Part shown: positions 63,001 to 64,000 of the stretch, in pieces
Layout: the number at the start of each line of letters is the position of its first letter
Numbering within the stretch: position 1 is the first letter of the stretch
NCBI RefSeq assembly: GCF_000153185.1
Contig: NZ_CH724153.1
Coordinates: 221,016-285,015 of the forward strand
Origin: Reinekea blandensis MED297
GTDB lineage: Bacteria; Pseudomonadota; Gammaproteobacteria; Pseudomonadales; Natronospirillaceae
DNA: 64,000 bases
Direction of reading: 5' to 3'
Translations under genes and position numbers: made by a program
The notes under the pieces: generated by a model
What the model saw: the letters and a program-made list of their open reading frames with translations, nothing else
Told to the model about the DNA's origin: nothing
Database searches by the model: none

Positions 63001-63663
63001 TGGCATTTCTTTGATGAAGTTTACAAAAGCCCATCCATTGGTGAAGGCAAAACGCTTTTTGACACCACCTTAAGTGCCCGATCGCTGAAAATACGCGATC
63101 AGTTGATGGAGATGCTGCTGGACGCGGACGAACAGAAAGCGCTACGGGAGTTGGAACGGATTTCTGATTATCGTAACTACCGAAGTTATGAAATTTATAA
63201 ACAACCGGAAGGCAAACAACCCATTGCGCTGAGTCAGTACGGTACCGGCTCTGGTGGTCAGCTTGAAACACCGGCCTACATCATCCGGTCGGCGGCGATT
63301 ACTTCGGCTTTCCGGTTTAACGAAGGTGACAGCCATCTGCGCATGGTGCTGGTCGATGAAGCCTTTTCAAAAATGGATGAAACCCGGTCTAAAGAGGTGA
63401 TTCGCTACCTGACGGAGTCGTTAGGACTGCAATTGCTCTTTATTATGCCGACCAGTAAGTCCGGGCCGTTTATGGACATGATTTCGAATCAGTTTGTGTT
63501 CTCAAAAGTGCCGTTGTTAAATGGACAGCGGCGCGGAGAGCTGAGTACCAAGGTGCTGGTGGATCGCCAGCAATGCAATCAGGAAAAAATTCAGGAGCTG
63601 TGGGCGAATCACCGTAAAGTGATCCGTAAGCAGGCCGAACTCGATTTTTTGGAGGGACTGTAA
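60034..63663 (+). CDS. mksB: SMC-like condensin ATPase MksB (JetC homologue)
   Basis: 1209 residues. Walker A is GGNGSGKTT at 29-37. A coiled coil runs from about 270 to 1000 with a globular hinge near 530-690 (VEVVDEKWQAAVEGYMGGARFAILVEADYE). The ABC signature is ALSQYGTGSGGQLETPAY with the G-T-G-S-G-G-Q starting at residue 1070, and Walker B is LRMVLVDEAFSKMD with D1108/E1109. The signature is the Mks/Wadjet/MukB-type variant. It should form the ATP-driven DNA-loop-extruding complex with MksE and MksF. Its stop is directly followed by upp, whose Shine-Dalgarno (GGAGG) lies inside its last codons. Confidence 0.93.
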   Translation: MRLRRFIYVNWGNIPVMDFEFGPINLFSGGNGSGKTTAADAIQTIMTAAHDTLFHFNPGQDEATQRGRGKQVRTLASYVMGCDDGSFARTEPTVGYLAAVFHPTQGESAEPFTAIIGVTAYIDKAGATPVARQSDMMYMIVPDAELTKADFVQDIDGVSRVVSLDRLNAHFKHQKIESAEKYDTKKQYLRRLYSALRGRKDAISEREAMNAARSFSRFMAYKPVKSIDGFVAQEILEKKDLGEAIRTVSDLMKTINGLEGEANRLKSIIDRLVRARTQANGYVDRWIEYNVADYVAAKSRFLADQKKYLATKSEQQRVRHELDQLNDDLDIATERRNQTDEQRVSMEARRLGIGALQDKDRFENKIAASTATLQKQATPLLEQNDALEGTLSASAVIHKTLLTSSLATELPSMADKSLLQTSKKVAQSQALGIDFRSLLNQDWIDISPLEQHLDSAIAQQALLNEWRELWFNAELHADGVSRRDQLQRLVDRREQKLMQVRTNLSRKQQDIDSLSTEQINYPYHVRMALEAIRRECPEADTRVLCDHVEVVDEKWQAAVEGYMGGARFAILVEADYEAQAIQIVRGLPKDNRARVIQGSKARQDAARVSLPANSIVHLMSFDHAVAKAYVTASYGLVEQAKDAQALKSIRRGVTANGLGSGAYAMYRCDIPESELVFGQGAREKALSAKKRELNELATQANELQARVSEVSELYKAVNQLRHLQHGQLMRDMLETQRELRKAEQALAALDLSDAQGIEEEYRAVVTQLNELNQKIRDGDEKKGSLNQRIEALTRQCELLSAQQEKTELRAEEKEQYLRDIVEVWPNFDVEKRLAEADQQAEDSDADTEENLRKSLESELNAKSHEFEQLLKEHNQDCQPQDAIVVELNYSVLHNVEFFRGMVGLARDVDRVHNRVKNNVLVEKVDQLGVLKESFNSAFVTNLCHSIHQAINDGKKVLMDLNRELEHHRFGADRERYWFDYEWVPEFKEYWHFFDEVYKSPSIGEGKTLFDTTLSARSLKIRDQLMEMLLDADEQKALRELERISDYRNYRSYEIYKQPEGKQPIALSQYGTGSGGQLETPAYIIRSAAITSAFRFNEGDSHLRMVLVDEAFSKMDETRSKEVIRYLTESLGLQLLFIMPTSKSGPFMDMISNQFVFSKVPLLNGQRRGELSTKVLVDRQQCNQEKIQELWANHRKVIRKQAELDFLEGL

Positions 63664-64000
63664 ATGGCCGTTATCGAGATTAAACATCCATTGTTGGCAC
63701 ACAAAGTCGGCATCATGCGTGAGCAGGGTATTTCAACGAAGCAGTTCCGGGAGCTGGCGTCAGAAATCGGCAATCTGCTGACCTATGAAGCGACCCGAAG
63801 CTTATCGACCGACGAGGTTGAAATTGATGCCTGGGATGGCAGTCGCCTGACTGTAGAGCGTATTAAGGGTAAAAAAATTACCGTGGTGCCTATCTTGCGA
63901 GCGGGGCTCGGAATGATGGATGGCGTACTGCAGCTCATTCCGTCGGCTCGAGTCAGTGTGGTCGGTCTGTACCGGGACGAAGAGTCCCTCGAACCGGTCT
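63664..64000 (+). CDS. upp: uracil phosphoribosyltransferase (partial, cut by window end)
   Basis: The first 112 codons are present. [45 protein letters not shown] is the typical Upp N-terminus; [50 protein letters not shown] follows, and the rest is off the window. The enzyme makes UMP from uracil and PRPP. GGAGG at the end of mksB serves as its ribosome-binding site and there is no gap, so it may be transcribed with the condensin operon. Confidence 0.96.
   Translation, partial: MAVIEIKHPLLAHKVGIMREQGISTKQFRELASEIGNLLTYEATRSLSTDEVEIDAWDGSRLTVERIKGKKITVVPILRAGLGMMDGVLQLIPSARVSVVGLYRDEESLEPV

Noticed and set aside
57813-63663. Wadjet (JetABCD) plasmid-defence system
   Set aside because: All three condensin-like subunits are present but no JetD/MksG nuclease gene is adjacent; upp follows directly. 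The better call is MksFEB condensin.
1-64000. CRISPR arrays, tRNA or rRNA genes, prophage or integrative element
   Set aside because: No regularly spaced repeats, no cloverleaf-like sequence noticed in the gaps, no phage or integrase genes. A tRNA or covariance-model scan was not possible here.

Overview
This window looks like a piece of a chromosome from a free-living, motile, Gram-negative gammaproteobacterium, probably a marine Oceanospirillales-type organism (Saccharospirillaceae/Reinekea-like). That placement is inference from gene content. The basis is a pseudomonad/oceanospirillad-like gene set: fabAB, a pepA-holC-valS cluster, yfbR, a DUF3461 protein, hrpB, kbl-tdh, maiA with fumarylacetoacetase, and condensin MksFEB. 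It also has two chemoreceptors with different architectures, an HDOD protein and bacteriohemerythrins. Nearly all of the window is ordinary, densely packed, mixed-strand chromosome. I saw no prophage, integron, CRISPR array, rRNA or tRNA. The only mobile-element trace is a possible short transposase remnant near 11.9 kb.

Layout. 0-1.7 kb: end of the homogentisate (Tyr/Phe) pathway. 1.8-3.8 kb: an M64 metallopeptidase lipoprotein and a small exported partner. 3.8-7.2 kb: a patatin phospholipase, then a two-protein PAS + chemoreceptor energy-taxis pair with an FNR-like site upstream. 7.6-13.9 kb: small accessory genes, namely an SF0329-like protein, two acetyltransferases, an aldo/keto reductase with divergent LysR, a quinone reductase with divergent TetR, and a DUF1330 protein. 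13.9-16.9 kb: a 7TMR-DISM kinase and LuxR-type regulator. 17-19.3 kb: glycogen debranching enzyme and a tiny protein. 19.5-23.6 kb: threonine catabolism (kbl-tdh) with a possible leader ORF, then marC and an ATPase. 23.6-26.2 kb: GNAT, a sugar-efflux-like MFS protein and a secreted-protein gene interrupted by an in-frame amber codon. 26.2-29.3 kb: fabA-fabB, divergent from a lytic-transglycosylase-like gene. 29.5-31.7 kb: tandem hemerythrins facing a chemoreceptor-rhodanese fusion. 31.8-35.9 kb: two FecR-domain proteins, one with TPRs and an outer-membrane barrel, resembling a Slam translocator/substrate pair. 36.3-42 kb: regulatory genes (REC-TPR, kinase, RutR-like TetR, yfbR, SufR-like Fe-S regulator, HDOD) and DUF3461. 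42.3-50.6 kb: YqaA, bioA, valS, holC, pepA, RDD. 50.7-57.6 kb: a persulfide-sensor-type ArsR, dgkA, hrpB, asparaginase and bcp. 57.8-63.7 kb: condensin mksFEB. 63.7 kb to the end: upp, truncated by the window.

The most interesting items are the FecR/Slam-like pair (31.8-35.9 kb), the chemoreceptor-rhodanese fusion beside hemerythrins, the split PAS/MCP energy-taxis pair with its FNR-like box, the MksFEB operon without an adjacent JetD/MksG nuclease, a dithiol ArsR sensor with the SqrR/HlyU cysteine spacing, and several small regulatory signals: a leader ORF before kbl, a probable leaderless tetR message, an AUA-or-GUG start on the MFS gene, and paired long hairpins of similar design.
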